Source: Bacteroides bouchesdurhonensis (GTDB taxonomy: Bacteria; Bacteroidota; Bacteroidia; Bacteroidales; Bacteroidaceae). From it: 64,000 nucleotides of DNA. The stretch covers positions 1,755,685-1,819,684 of the forward strand of contig NZ_LT707006.1 of assembly GCF_900155865.1 (NCBI RefSeq). Direction: 5' to 3'. Shown here one piece after another: positions 10,503 to 19,201 of the stretch (position 1 is its first letter; every line of letters starts with the position of its first letter). The position numbers and the translations under genes were made by a program. The notes beneath the pieces were generated by a model. It searched no databases, was not told where the DNA came from, and saw only the letters and a list, made by a program, of their open reading frames with translations.

Positions 10503-11698
10503 CTTAGTTTATTTTTATGGTAGTGAGGTGTTACTTTCAAATGGAAGTAAATAGCAGATACTACAGTTAGGCAAGCTCCGAAAAGATATGCCTTGTCGAA
10601 AGTGCTGATTTCGGCAATATAACCTCCAGTCAGCATTCCGATACCAATTCCTACATCCCAAGATGTAAGGTATGTGGAAGTTGCTGTTCCACGCTGGTTG
10701 TTAGGGGCCAGATTTACAAATAATGTATTGAAAGCCGGAAACATGATTCCGAATCCGATACCAAGTAATAAGGCGATTCCGAAAAAGATAATCATGCAGA
10801 CATTATCATTCCAATGAATCAGATATACACAGGAAGCAAGTAGAAAAAAACTGAATACAACGAGGTAAAGTCCTGCTGCAATTACTTGTGTAATCTTTCC
10901 CCGATCAACTATTTTTCCTGAAAATATTCGTGAAATTGCCATACCAATTGCCATAAAGGTGAAGAAAAAACCAGTTTGAGTATTGAGGCCAATTTGGCGG
11001 GCATACATGGCAACATAATTGGTTGTCATCCCATAAGGAATGGAAAGTAATAATAAGCTAAATCCGGCAGGTAATCCTTTTAATAAAATAAAACGGTCTA
11101 GGGAAATCGGTTCCCGTTTTACAGGAGGCTTATAAGGTGTCTTTACCAGATTCGCTGCCAAAAATCCTAAAATACAGGAACCAAGTGAATAACAGAAAAT
11201 TGTGCCGAAAGTTACTCCTGCATCATGAAGAAATAGCCCGAACATCGGCCCGATCGACATAGCTATATTATTGGTAAGTCCATAATATCCTAATCCTTCT
11301 CCTCTGCGTGAAGATGGCATAATATCGATGACAACGGTATTTCCACCTACTGTTACCATTCCGAAAGAAACACCATGAATGATTCGGACTATAATAAATA
11401 AGGTAAGGCTACCGGCAATCAGATATCCTGCAAACATCAGCATAAAGATGAAGTATGCAAATAGATAAAGAGGTTTACGTGCAAATGTGTCAAGTAGGTA
11501 ACCGGAAAATGGGCGGATACAAAGTGCTGCTACCGTATAACAAGAGAGCACCATGCCAATAGTAGAATTACCCGCTTGAAAAAACTCAGACAAATAGAAC
11601 GGCAAAACTGGAATCAGCAACCAGAATCCAAAGTAGAGTAAGAAATTGGCTACCAAGATGAAACAGTAACTGGATGTAATGAGCCTATCTTTTGCCAT
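10499..11698 (-). CDS. Major facilitator superfamily transporter
   Basis: A 399-residue, strongly hydrophobic protein with about 12 membrane segments. The loop 2-3 motif region (GYLLDTFARKP) and the second-half equivalent (GKIVDRGK) are MFS-type. It resembles the sugar/drug efflux subfamily; the substrate is unknown. It precedes nth with a four-base overlap, an arrangement without an obvious functional link. Confidence 0.88.
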   Translation of the reverse strand: MAKDRLITSSYCFILVANFLLYFGFWLLIPVLPFYLSEFFQAGNSTIGMVLSCYTVAALCIRPFSGYLLDTFARKPLYLFAYFIFMLMFAGYLIAGSLTLFIIVRIIHGVSFGMVTVGGNTVVIDIMPSSRRGEGLGYYGLTNNIAMSIGPMFGLFLHDAGVTFGTIFCYSLGSCILGFLAANLVKTPYKPPVKREPISLDRFILLKGLPAGFSLLLLSIPYGMTTNYVAMYARQIGLNTQTGFFFTFMAIGMAISRIFSGKIVDRGKITQVIAAGLYLVVFSFFLLASCVYLIHWNDNVCMIIFFGIALLLGIGFGIMFPAFNTLFVNLAPNNQRGTATSTYLTSWDVGIGIGMLTGGYIAEISTFDKAYLFGACLTVVSAIYFHLKVTPHYHKNKLR

Positions 11699-11755
11699 AA
11701 ATGAATAATATATTCAGCAACTCTTTAGGATGCGTATCGTTTCAGAGATAAATTT

Positions 11756-11776
11756 ACCCAGGACAAAGTCCTGGGT
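11756..11776 (-). terminator. pheS terminator
   Basis: ACCCAGGAC and GTCCTGGGT make a perfect nine-base GC-rich stem with a three-base loop. On the minus strand AAATTT follows. It lies between pheS and the MFS gene. Confidence 0.7.
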
Positions 11777-11840
11777 TATTATCATTAGTTAGGTTTTCCC
11801 CGAATAAATTCTGTTAGCGGATTATAAACCGCTTTGAATT

Positions 11841-12860
11841 TTAATATGCCGCTTCAAATTCTTTTAAGAAGCGTGTATCATTTTCAGAGAACATTCGGAG
11901 GTCTTTTACCTGATACTTCAGGTTAGTGATACGTTCAATACCCATACCGAGAGCATAACCACTGTATATTTTGCTATCGATTCCGTTAGCATCCAATACG
12001 TTAGGATCTACCATACCGCAACCAAGGATTTCCACCCAACCGGTATGTTTGCAGAACGGGCAACCTTTACCACCGCAAATGTTACAACTGATATCCATTT
12101 CTGCACTGGGCTCAGTGAACGGGAAATAAGACGGACGCAAACGAATCTTTGTATCTGCCCCGAACATTTCTTTGGCGAAGAGCAACAATACTTGTTTCAG
12201 ATCCGTAAATGATACTTCTTTATCTACATACAAGGCTTCTACCTGGTGGAAGAAACAGTGTGCACGATAGCTGATTGCTTCGTTACGATATACACGTCCC
12301 GGACAGATGATACGGATAGGGGGCTGAGAAGCTTCCATCACGCGAGTCTGTACAGACGAAGTGTGGGTGCGTAGTAGAATATCCGGATGAGATTCAATAA
12401 AGAAAGTATCCTGCATATCACGTGCCGGGTGGTCTTCTGCAAAATTCAGTGCAGAGAACACATGCCAGTCATCTTCGATTTCAGGACCTTCAGCAATACT
12501 GAATCCTAAACGGGCGAAAATATCGATAATTTCATTTTTTACAATAGAAAGCGGGTGACGGGTACCGAGTTCCACGGGGTATGCTGAACGTGTCAAATCT
12601 ACTCCGTCGCAACCGTTATCCTGATTCTCGAACTGTTCTTTTAGCGCGTTGATTTTGTCCTGCGCAATAGTTTTTAGTTCATTCAATTTCATGCCGACTA
12701 CTTTTTTCTGTTCGGCAGCTACGTTTCGGAAATCAGCCATTAAATTATTAATGGCACCCTTCTTACTGAGATATTTAATGCGGAGAGCCTCAAGTTCTTC
12801 GGCATTGGAGGCATGCATTGCTTCCACCTCTTTCAGAAGTTGTTCAATCTTGGCTATCAT
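11841..12860 (-). CDS. pheS: Phenylalanyl-tRNA synthetase alpha subunit
   Basis: A 339-residue class II synthetase subunit. It has an N-terminal coiled coil, then the class II motif region (HPLSIVKNEI, motif 2 at PIRIICPGRVYRNEAISYRAH, motif 3 near GYALGMGIERI). Four Cys (CNICGGKGCPFC) form an apparent zinc-binding insert seen in some bacterial PheS proteins. PheT, the partner, is not in this window. It is divergent from the TonB-like gene with back-to-back promoters. Confidence 0.97.
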   Translation of the reverse strand: MIAKIEQLLKEVEAMHASNAEELEALRIKYLSKKGAINNLMADFRNVAAEQKKVVGMKLNELKTIAQDKINALKEQFENQDNGCDGVDLTRSAYPVELGTRHPLSIVKNEIIDIFARLGFSIAEGPEIEDDWHVFSALNFAEDHPARDMQDTFFIESHPDILLRTHTSSVQTRVMEASQPPIRIICPGRVYRNEAISYRAHCFFHQVEALYVDKEVSFTDLKQVLLLFAKEMFGADTKIRLRPSYFPFTEPSAEMDISCNICGGKGCPFCKHTGWVEILGCGMVDPNVLDANGIDSKIYSGYALGMGIERITNLKYQVKDLRMFSENDTRFLKEFEAAY

Positions 12861-12902
12861 ATTTTTGATGTATTGTTATACTGTTTCTTGGTAAAAACCG
12901 TG

Positions 12903-12910
12903 CAAAGATA
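12903..12910 (-). promoter_or_regulatory. -7 promoter box for pheS
   Basis: Minus-strand TATCTTTG, 42 bases before pheS. It faces a plus-strand box at 12942 about 30 bases away, giving tightly spaced divergent promoters. Confidence 0.6.
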
Positions 12911-12941
12911 CAATTTTATCATGAACCTTCGAAATATTTTG

Positions 12942-12949
12942 TATCTTTG
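12942..12949 (+). promoter_or_regulatory. -7 promoter box for TonB-like gene
   Basis: TATCTTTG, 31 bases upstream of the ATG at 12981. This position supports the 12981 start rather than an earlier in-frame ATG at 12813 that would overlap pheS. Confidence 0.6.
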
Positions 12950-12980
12950 TTGCCGACTTACACCGAAAAACCGGCAATAT

Positions 12981-14024
12981 ATGAAAAAGATTGTTATATC
13001 TCTTCTTCTTTTATTTTTTTCTTTTCATCTTCCGGCCCAGACTGATTACTTGGAACCGGTAAAACCTTTAGATACCTATCCGGGCGAACTAGGAGAATAT
13101 TATCGGAATGTATTTTCTTTATTAAACACAGACTTTCAGCAACAACCTTATGCCCGATTTACAGTAATTCCCTCTTTTTCGCCTGAATATGCTATGTCGG
13201 TTGAAAAGAAAAATGGACGTTATTGCCTGATCTCAAATACATTGTCACGTACTTACTGGCAAGCGGAGAAAGGAACAGTAAAAGCGGAAAAGAAATCAGT
13301 TTTTATCAGTCAGTCTTTGTATTTGTCTTTAGGAACCATTTTTCGATTGGTGACTAGTCAGATTCAAGATTTGGATGGCTCTACTGCAGGGCTGGATGGT
13401 GTTGTTTATTATTTTACTTCGGTTGATAATAAAGGTAACATTTTAAGCGGTCGGAAGTGGTCGCCGGAAAAAGGATCTTTGATGGAACGTCTTGTGTTGG
13501 TCTGTCAATCAGCCTATTTATTATCTATAGGTGAGAGTATTTCTGAAGATGCATTAGCGAATGAAGCAGATGTTTTGTTGAAAGAATTACAGAAACGTAC
13601 GAAAGAACAACCGAATGCTCATAATCGTCCGATATATGTTGGTATTTATGAAATAGGTCCTCAACTTGTGTCCAATTCCGGTAAGTTGGTAGTAGTAACT
13701 CCTAAGCTTTCTTCCTGTACTCCGGAAGAATATGTAGAAGCTGAAATGATTTATCCGGAAAGTTTATTGGCAAAGAATATAGAGGGTTATGTACTTTGTG
13801 AATTTACAATTGATAAAACGGGAACTGTTCTTCGCCCTCATATCTTAAAGTCCACCCATTCCGGATTTGCGGAAGAGGTATTGCGCATTGTTAAAGGAAT
13901 GCCGAATTGGATACCTGCAATGGCTGAAGATAAAGCGGTGGAAACAAATTATACTCTTTATGTCCCGTTCCGTACTCAGGCTTATCGGGAGCATTTGCAG
14001 AAAAAATCTCCCAAAAATGATTAA
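12981..14024 (+). CDS. Secreted protein with TonB-like C-terminal domain
   Basis: A 347-residue protein with a signal peptide (MKKIVISLLLLFFSFHLPAQ). The C-terminal 90 residues have the TonB-C pattern (EGYVLCEFTIDKTGTV, then GMPNWIPAMAEDKAV and a final strand TLYVPF). The first part is unrecognised. Family members are often labelled energy transducer TonB, but there is no proline-rich spacer or retained N-terminal anchor, so a stand-alone periplasmic role is as likely. The start is chosen from the signal peptide and promoter. Confidence 0.8.
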   Translation: MKKIVISLLLLFFSFHLPAQTDYLEPVKPLDTYPGELGEYYRNVFSLLNTDFQQQPYARFTVIPSFSPEYAMSVEKKNGRYCLISNTLSRTYWQAEKGTVKAEKKSVFISQSLYLSLGTIFRLVTSQIQDLDGSTAGLDGVVYYFTSVDNKGNILSGRKWSPEKGSLMERLVLVCQSAYLLSIGESISEDALANEADVLLKELQKRTKEQPNAHNRPIYVGIYEIGPQLVSNSGKLVVVTPKLSSCTPEEYVEAEMIYPESLLAKNIEGYVLCEFTIDKTGTVLRPHILKSTHSGFAEEVLRIVKGMPNWIPAMAEDKAVETNYTLYVPFRTQAYREHLQKKSPKND

Positions 14025-14088
14025 AAAAGGGAACTTTTCTCCTTGTTTTATTGTAGTAATACGGTAAACCATTAAAAGTAAAAACATT

Positions 14089-14298
14089 ATGGATGATATG
14101 ATTAATAGACACGACTCGATTGCCGAAGAAAATATCGAGCCGAACGGACGTCCCGCATCCAATCAGTTTGGAGAATGGAGTGAAGAAGTTTCCAGCCGTG
14201 CGGATAATGTGTATAAAGACAAAAAACATCTTACGAAGAAAGAACGTGAAAAACGTTTGAAGGAAATGGACGAAGTAGTAAAGGAAGATTTGGAATAA
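14089..14298 (+). CDS. Small charged hypothetical protein
   Basis: A 69-residue acidic/basic protein (MDDMINRHDS... ending EMDEVVKEDLE) with a Lys/Glu-rich, probably coiled-coil C-terminal half. No family is recognised. It lies 64 bases after the TonB-like gene on the same strand and could be cotranscribed. Confidence 0.6.
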   Translation: MDDMINRHDSIAEENIEPNGRPASNQFGEWSEEVSSRADNVYKDKKHLTKKEREKRLKEMDEVVKEDLE

Positions 14299-15168
14299 AT
14301 CTTCAAATTGGGGTATGATATTTATTGTTCTTCATAGGTTATTCTTTTATTAAATGAGTAATGAAGTTATCTATTTGAGAATAATAAATATCATATTTTT
14401 TATGTAAAGACAAACTTACTGTTACTTTTGTATTTGTTTTAGTATTAAAATAAGTATGGTTTAATACTTGAAAAGGTGATACGTACTATATCGCTATTTT
14501 TTCTATTTTTCATTTATTACTTTTTAATTTTGGTAGTGGATAAAAACGGATTCCTGTTTTTAGTCGTGGTAACGATTGCCTGCATACATGGTATAGAGGT
14601 CGTTTCTCTTTGGTAGGTTGCTCTTCCACTATTAACGTTGCGCCCTCTGCATATTCTCCAAAGTTTCTAGTACTTCTTTGTACCAATGTTGGCATAATCT
14701 GTAGATTATTAAGTTAATATTAAAAAATATTTCTGTTTGAATGCGAAGCACACCACAAGTAGTATTAATAGAGCACTAAAAAATCAGGTATTAATACTAT
14801 GGGTAAGATTATTATTGTGGCGATAGTTAGAATTACTTTTATTGACTGCATTTGGCAGATTGGTGATTTGTACAAAAAAAAATCATTGAGAGAGGGAAAG
14901 CAATTCATGTGCAGTTCACCGCATGACATACCTCGGATATGTACCTGCATACTTTCGACATTTCAAAGATTTTAATTTAGCGAAGTATTAAATTTAAATG
15001 AAAATGTTTCTTTAAGCCAAAGGGAGGGGGGAATGATTTTAGATACTACCCATTTAAAATTGAGGTATATAATATAATCTCATTAAAAGGTAGTACACTG
15101 ACACACTTTCATATTGTCAGATTCAAATAGATTAGCTACATTTGCATAAACTCATAATTACATGAATT
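14299..15168. other. Gene-poor, AT-rich scar region
   Basis: About 870 bases with no confident gene. A 61-codon minus frame at 14510-14695 (MPTLVQRSTRNFGEYAEGAT...) has non-random composition and might be a remnant of a real gene. The rest shows stop-dense frames. Together with the broken polyvalent-type gene and the adjacent tRNA it looks like the leftover of an excised or decayed integrative element. Confidence 0.4.
14510..14695 (-). CDS. Doubtful small basic protein
   Basis: A 61-residue frame rich in Arg/Lys/Pro with no recognised domain. The sequence composition is more protein-like than neighbouring frames. There is no clear -7 box or ribosome site, so it may be a relic. Confidence 0.25.
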   Translation of the reverse strand: MPTLVQRSTRNFGEYAEGATLIVEEQPTKEKRPLYHVCRQSLPRLKTGIRFYPLPKLKSNK

Positions 15169-15788
15169 ATGGAATACATTAATGAATTTCACAAGCAATG
15201 GATAGAACGCACTCGTCAGTCAATAGTCTCTTGGAGCAAGCAGCCTGCATCGTTAGAAGAAGCAAAAAAGCAGCAGGAACGCTTAAACCAACAGAAAGCT
15301 ATAAGAGAGGGCAAATTGAAGAGCTAATTTCGTTTGCAGATTTAAATTGCTTATGGATTGACTTCAACAACTTTCCTGTTATCTATTTAGATAAAGGGGG
15401 AGAAAATGAAGTGTTTTATGACGGTGCGGCTACTGTATATAAATTAAACAACTTTGAGTATGCAGGTGATAATCTGGAGAATTTCTTTATTCGTATTACT
15501 GCACATAACAAGTTTTTTGGCAATGTACCTTATCAAATGGTAGGCTTTGCTTACAATAGTCTGCATGAGTTCTGTGCAGTTCTCATACAACCACACATAA
15601 AGGCAGAACGAGAGGCAACAGAGAATGAAATAGCTGATTACATGCAAGCTCTTGGTTTTGAAATGGATTACCTTGATGAGTTCCATAATGATCAATACGA
15701 AGTGTTTGATGCAGTTCCCAACAATGTACTGTATGGTATTGACAGGGAGCTGTATTTTATTGACACTCAAATCAGACTAAAGAAGTAA
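15169..15788 (+). pseudogene. Frameshifted polyvalent/ICE-type protein gene
   Basis: From ATG 15169 one frame encodes a plausible N-terminus (MEYINEFHKQWIERTRQSIV, then a Lys/Gln-rich helix) that stops at 15327. The remaining ~155 residues continue in the frame that ends at 15788 (LWIDFNNFPVIYLDKGGENE and YFIDTQIR near the end). A single indel around 15305-15325 would join them into a ~205-residue protein. The C-terminal part resembles the kinase-like domain of polyvalent proteins carried on Bacteroides conjugative elements and phages; that assignment is from memory of the pattern. The alternative in-frame ATG at 15198 gives an unnatural N-terminus. Confidence 0.6.
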
Positions 15789-15979
15789 TTTATATATATG
15801 TAAGCCCCAACCCAATTTAACGGTCTGAAGTTCAATTTTACTCAATTGATATTTTAATCCCTTTTTTAATTCTCGTCCTTTTTTAAGTAGTTGTATTCTT
15901 ATTAAGAAACCATTGTTGAATCATTGTTTGATGTTTCAAAGTGTGCCATAACAGGGGATTATTAGGCATATAGGCATAA

Positions 15980-16010
15980 AATAAGGCGCACAGTTAAACT
16001 GTGCACCTTA
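15980..16010 (-). terminator. tRNA-Ala terminator
   Basis: On the minus strand AAGGTGCACAGTT and AACTGTGCGCCTT form a long stem (one G-T pair) followed by ATTTTAT, immediately after the tRNA 3' end. Confidence 0.8.
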
Positions 16011-16014
16011 TAAG

Positions 16015-16088
16015 TGGAGCGTATGAGACTCGAACTCATCACCTCAACACTGCCAGTGTTGCGCTCTAGCCAGATGAGCTAACGCCCC
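16015..16088 (-). tRNA. tRNA-Ala(GGC)
   Basis: A 74-base cloverleaf: acceptor GGGGCGT/ACGCTCC, D stem GCTC/GAGC, anticodon stem CAACA/TGTTG around loop CTGGCAG (anticodon GGC, codon GCC), and T stem ATGAG/CTCAT with loop TTCGAGT. The acceptor has the G3-U70 wobble pair, the main identity element for AlaRS. The CCA is not fully encoded (ends CCA by discriminator A only). Its 3' end faces the gene-poor scar at 14.3-15.8 kb. Confidence 0.97.
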
Positions 16089-16134
16089 TCTATATCTAAT
16101 GGTAACGTTTGTAAACGGACCATTTTTGTTTGCG

Positions 16135-16142
16135 CAAATATA
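16135..16142 (-). promoter_or_regulatory. -7 promoter box for tRNA-Ala
   Basis: Minus-strand TATATTTG, 46 bases upstream of the tRNA 5' end, divergent from the box serving the DUF4286 gene. Confidence 0.55.
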
Positions 16143-16165
16143 ATGCAATATTCTGAAATAATTGC

Positions 16166-16173
16166 TATGTTTG
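16166..16173 (+). promoter_or_regulatory. -7 promoter box for DUF4286-ruvC
   Basis: TATGTTTG, 26 bases before the ATG at 16200. Confidence 0.55.
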
Positions 16174-16199
16174 CGGAAATAATACTTTAATGAAGAAAT

Positions 16200-16502
16200 A
16201 TGCTCATTTATAATACAACTTTTCAGGTGGACGATGAAGTACACGATAATTTTCTGATTTGGATGAAGGAAAGCTACATTCCTGAAATAGAGAACCATGG
16301 AACATTGAAATCCCCTCGTCTCTGCCGGATATTAAGTCATCGGGATGACGGAAGTGCTTATTCCTTACAATGGGAGGTCGAAAGTAGCGGCTTGTTGCAT
16401 CGTTGGCATTTGGAACAGGGAGTGCGCTTAAACGAAGAACTGACGAAAATATTCAAAGACAAGGTAATTGGATTTCCGACATTGATGGAGGTGATAGAGT
16501 GA
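16200..16502 (+). CDS. DUF4286 family protein
   Basis: A 100-residue small cytoplasmic protein of the DUF4286 type ([24 protein letters not shown]), a ferredoxin-like fold expected for this family. Its function is unknown. Its TGA stop overlaps the GTG start of ruvC, so the two are translationally coupled, as in other Bacteroidetes. Confidence 0.85.
   Translation: MLIYNTTFQVDDEVHDNFLIWMKESYIPEIENHGTLKSPRLCRILSHRDDGSAYSLQWEVESSGLLHRWHLEQGVRLNEELTKIFKDKVIGFPTLMEVIE
16486..16494 (+). promoter_or_regulatory. Strong Shine-Dalgarno for ruvC GTG start
   Basis: GGAGGTGAT lies inside the end of the DUF4286 gene, four bases before the GTG at 16499. Such a complete anti-16S match is unusual in Bacteroides, where ribosome sites are generally weak, and it decides the ruvC start. 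Confidence 0.6.
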
Positions 16503-17065
16503 TTCAACCGGTAATAGAAAAGATAATCCTGGGAATTGATCCCGGTACGACAATCATGGGCTACGGAGTTTTGCGAGTGAAAGGAACCAAACCCGAAATG
16601 ATTGCGATGGGGATTATTGACTTGCGTAAATTTGGCAATCATTATTTGAAGCTTCGTCATATTCACGAACGGGTATTGAGCATTATCGAGAGCTATTTGC
16701 CTGATGAATTGGCCATAGAGGCACCGTTCTTTGGCAAGAATGTACAATCGATGTTGAAACTGGGACGTGCACAGGGGGTTGCAATGGCAGTAGCATTAAG
16801 CCGTGATATACCTATCACCGAGTATGCTCCTTTGAAAATTAAAATGGCTATAACCGGAAATGGACAAGCATCAAAAGAGCAGGTAGCGGATATGTTACAG
16901 CGGATGCTGCACTTTTCAAAAGATGATATGCCTACTTTTATGGACGCAACGGATGGATTGGCAGCAGCGTATTGCCACTTCCTGCAAATGGGACGTCCGG
17001 CGTTGGAAAAAGGATATAGTGGCTGGAAAGATTTCATATCAAAGAATCCGGATCGGGTGAAATAA
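16499..17065 (+). CDS. ruvC: Holliday junction resolvase RuvC
   Basis: A 188-residue endonuclease that cuts Holliday junctions with RuvAB. The RNase H-like active-site acidic residues are visible: GIDPGTT (first Asp), [11 protein letters not shown] (Glu) and the C-terminal [12 protein letters not shown] (two Asp). It starts at GTG 16499, overlapping the upstream stop. Upstream in-frame codons back to 16403 belong to the DUF4286 coding region and are not expected to be translated. Confidence 0.95.
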   Translation: MIQPVIEKIILGIDPGTTIMGYGVLRVKGTKPEMIAMGIIDLRKFGNHYLKLRHIHERVLSIIESYLPDELAIEAPFFGKNVQSMLKLGRAQGVAMAVALSRDIPITEYAPLKIKMAITGNGQASKEQVADMLQRMLHFSKDDMPTFMDATDGLAAAYCHFLQMGRPALEKGYSGWKDFISKNPDRVK

Positions 17066-17101
17066 AGTATATAGGTCGAAGGGTCGTAATCATGTGGAAA
17101 G

Positions 17102-19108
17102 ATGAAAGTAAGTACAAATTATTTGGCAATATTTGGAGTAACTACAGTGGCAACCGTGATGAGTTGTTCTTCCGTGAAAAAAGAATATACTTCTTTTGAA
17201 TTGTATCCGGTTCGTACCGGTAGCTTGGTTGAAATGGAATATACACCGGAGGCAACTAATTTTATGCTTTGGTCACCGACGGCAGACGAAGTGCGTCTAA
17301 TGCTTTATGAAGCCGGTGAAGGTGGACATGCTTACGAAACCGTTAGGATGCAGCCGGGTGAAGATGGTACTTGGACAGCGACAGTAAACGAAGACTTACT
17401 TGGTAAGTTCTATACTTTTAATGCTAAGATCAATGATAAATGGCAGGGAGATACTCCGGGAATAAACGCACGTGCTGTCGGTGTCAATGGTAAACGTGCT
17501 GCTATTATTAATTGGGATTCGACGAATCCGGAAGGTTGGGAGAATGATCAGCGTCCTCCTTTAAGGTCACCGGCAGATATCATCATTTATGAAATGCACC
17601 ATCGTGACTTTTCGGTAGATTCCACTTCCGGGGTGCAGAATAAAGGGAAATACCTTGCTTTGACAGAACATGGAACAACAAATCCTGATAAATTGCTGAC
17701 GGGTATCGATCATTTGGTTGAGTTGGGGGTGACTCATGTTCATTTGCTTCCTTCATTTGATTATGCCTCTGTAGATGAGACAAAGCTTGACGAAAACCGT
17801 TATAACTGGGGCTATGATCCGCAAAATTACAATGTGCCCGACGGTTCTTATTCAACTGATCCGTATAAACCTGATACCCGTATTCGGGAATTTAAACAGA
17901 TGATGCAGGCCTTGCATAAAGCGGGTATTCGTGTGATTATGGATGTGGTGTATAATCACACTTTTAATACGGGAGACAGTAATTTTGAACGTACTGTTCC
18001 CGGATATTTCTATCGGCAGAAAGCAGATGGAACATGGGCTGACGGATCTGGTTGTGGAAACGAGACGGCAAGTGAACGTCCGATGACGCGTAAGTTCATG
18101 ATAGAGTCGGTACTTTATTGGGCAAAGGAATATCATATTGATGGTTTCCGGTTCGACCTGATGGGAGTTCATGATATCGAAACAATGAATGCGATCCGGG
18201 AAGCTGTGGATACGGTGGATCCTACCATTTGCTTGTATGGTGAAGGATGGGCTGCGCAATCTCCACAATATCCGGCAGATTCATTGGCAATGAAAGCCAA
18301 TATGTCCCAAATGCCGGGAATTGCAGCTTTTTCGGATGAACTGCGCGATGGAATATGCGGACCTGTAAGTGCGAAACATAAAGGTGCATTTCTTGCGGGT
18401 ATATCGGGTGGAGAAATGAGCCTGAAATTTGGTATCGTAGGAGCAATCAAACATCCGCAGATACATTATGATTCGGTAAACTATAGTCGTAAGTCATGGG
18501 CGGAACAACCTACACAAATGATCAGTTATGTCTCTTGCCATGACGGATTGTGCCTGATAGACCGTCTGAAAGCAAGTATGCCCGGAATTACTCACGAACA
18601 ATTGTCCCGTCTTGATAAATTGGCCCAAACAGTCGTCTTTACCTCTCAGGGTATTCCTTTTATTTATGCAGGAGAAGAAATCATGCGTGATAAACAAGGA
18701 GTGGATAATAGCTATAAAAGTCCCGATGCTGTGAATGCCATTGACTGGAGGCGTAAAACAACAAACGGAGATGTTTTTATGTATTATAAGCACCTGATTG
18801 ATCTTCGTAAGTCTCATCCGGCTTTTCGTATGGGAGAGGCGGAGATGGTCCGGAAACATCTTGAGTTCCTTCCGGTAGAAGGAAGCAACTTGGTCGCTTT
18901 TTGTCTGAAAGACCATGCGAATGGAGACAGTTGGGGGGATATTATCGTTGCATTTAACTCTCGTACCATTCCTGCACGATTAGCGGTGCCTGTAGGAAAA
19001 TACACAGTGGTATGTAAAGACGGTATGATAGATGTTCGTGGATTAGCTATCCAAACCGGATCGGAAGTTATCATTCCTGCTCAGTCTGCGTTGATTATGT
19101 ATAAATAA
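17102..19108 (+). CDS. GH13 pullulanase-type lipoprotein
   Basis: A 668-residue surface or periplasmic lipoprotein (signal TVATVMSCSS, Cys about 22). An N-terminal beta-sandwich (CBM48-like, TNFMLWSPTADEVRLML) is followed by a GH13 TIM barrel. The type I pullulanase signature YNWGYDPQNYNVPDGSYSTDP is present in spirit (around residue 238), as are VIMDVVYNHT, the nucleophile in DGFRFDLMG, the acid in GEGW, and SCHDGLCL. It should cleave alpha-1,6 links in pullulan or glycogen-derived branches. It stands alone, not in a sus cluster. Confidence 0.92.
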   Translation: MKVSTNYLAIFGVTTVATVMSCSSVKKEYTSFELYPVRTGSLVEMEYTPEATNFMLWSPTADEVRLMLYEAGEGGHAYETVRMQPGEDGTWTATVNEDLLGKFYTFNAKINDKWQGDTPGINARAVGVNGKRAAIINWDSTNPEGWENDQRPPLRSPADIIIYEMHHRDFSVDSTSGVQNKGKYLALTEHGTTNPDKLLTGIDHLVELGVTHVHLLPSFDYASVDETKLDENRYNWGYDPQNYNVPDGSYSTDPYKPDTRIREFKQMMQALHKAGIRVIMDVVYNHTFNTGDSNFERTVPGYFYRQKADGTWADGSGCGNETASERPMTRKFMIESVLYWAKEYHIDGFRFDLMGVHDIETMNAIREAVDTVDPTICLYGEGWAAQSPQYPADSLAMKANMSQMPGIAAFSDELRDGICGPVSAKHKGAFLAGISGGEMSLKFGIVGAIKHPQIHYDSVNYSRKSWAEQPTQMISYVSCHDGLCLIDRLKASMPGITHEQLSRLDKLAQTVVFTSQGIPFIYAGEEIMRDKQGVDNSYKSPDAVNAIDWRRKTTNGDVFMYYKHLIDLRKSHPAFRMGEAEMVRKHLEFLPVEGSNLVAFCLKDHANGDSWGDIIVAFNSRTIPARLAVPVGKYTVVCKDGMIDVRGLAIQTGSEVIIPAQSALIMYK

Positions 19109-19162
19109 AGCCCGTAATTAATCAATTTGTTCATAAAATATCTCATTTTGTTGTAAAAGAGT

Positions 19163-19170
19163 TACCTTTG
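19163..19170 (+). promoter_or_regulatory. -7 promoter box for ABC ATPase
   Basis: TACCTTTG, 31 bases upstream of the ATG at 19202. Confidence 0.5.
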
Positions 19171-19201
19171 TACTCAATTATTAAAACAGGATAAAGGTAT
19201 T

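Noticed and set aside
12813..12980. In-frame N-terminal extension of the TonB-like gene
   Set aside because: It overlaps the start of pheS and both promoters, and the signal peptide begins at 12981.
14765..14950. 61-codon minus-strand hydrophobic frame
   Set aside because: No promoter or start support, random-like first half, in a stop-dense scar.
16403..16498. Upstream extension of RuvC
   Set aside because: It is DUF4286 coding sequence in another frame; a strong ribosome site sets the GTG at 16499.
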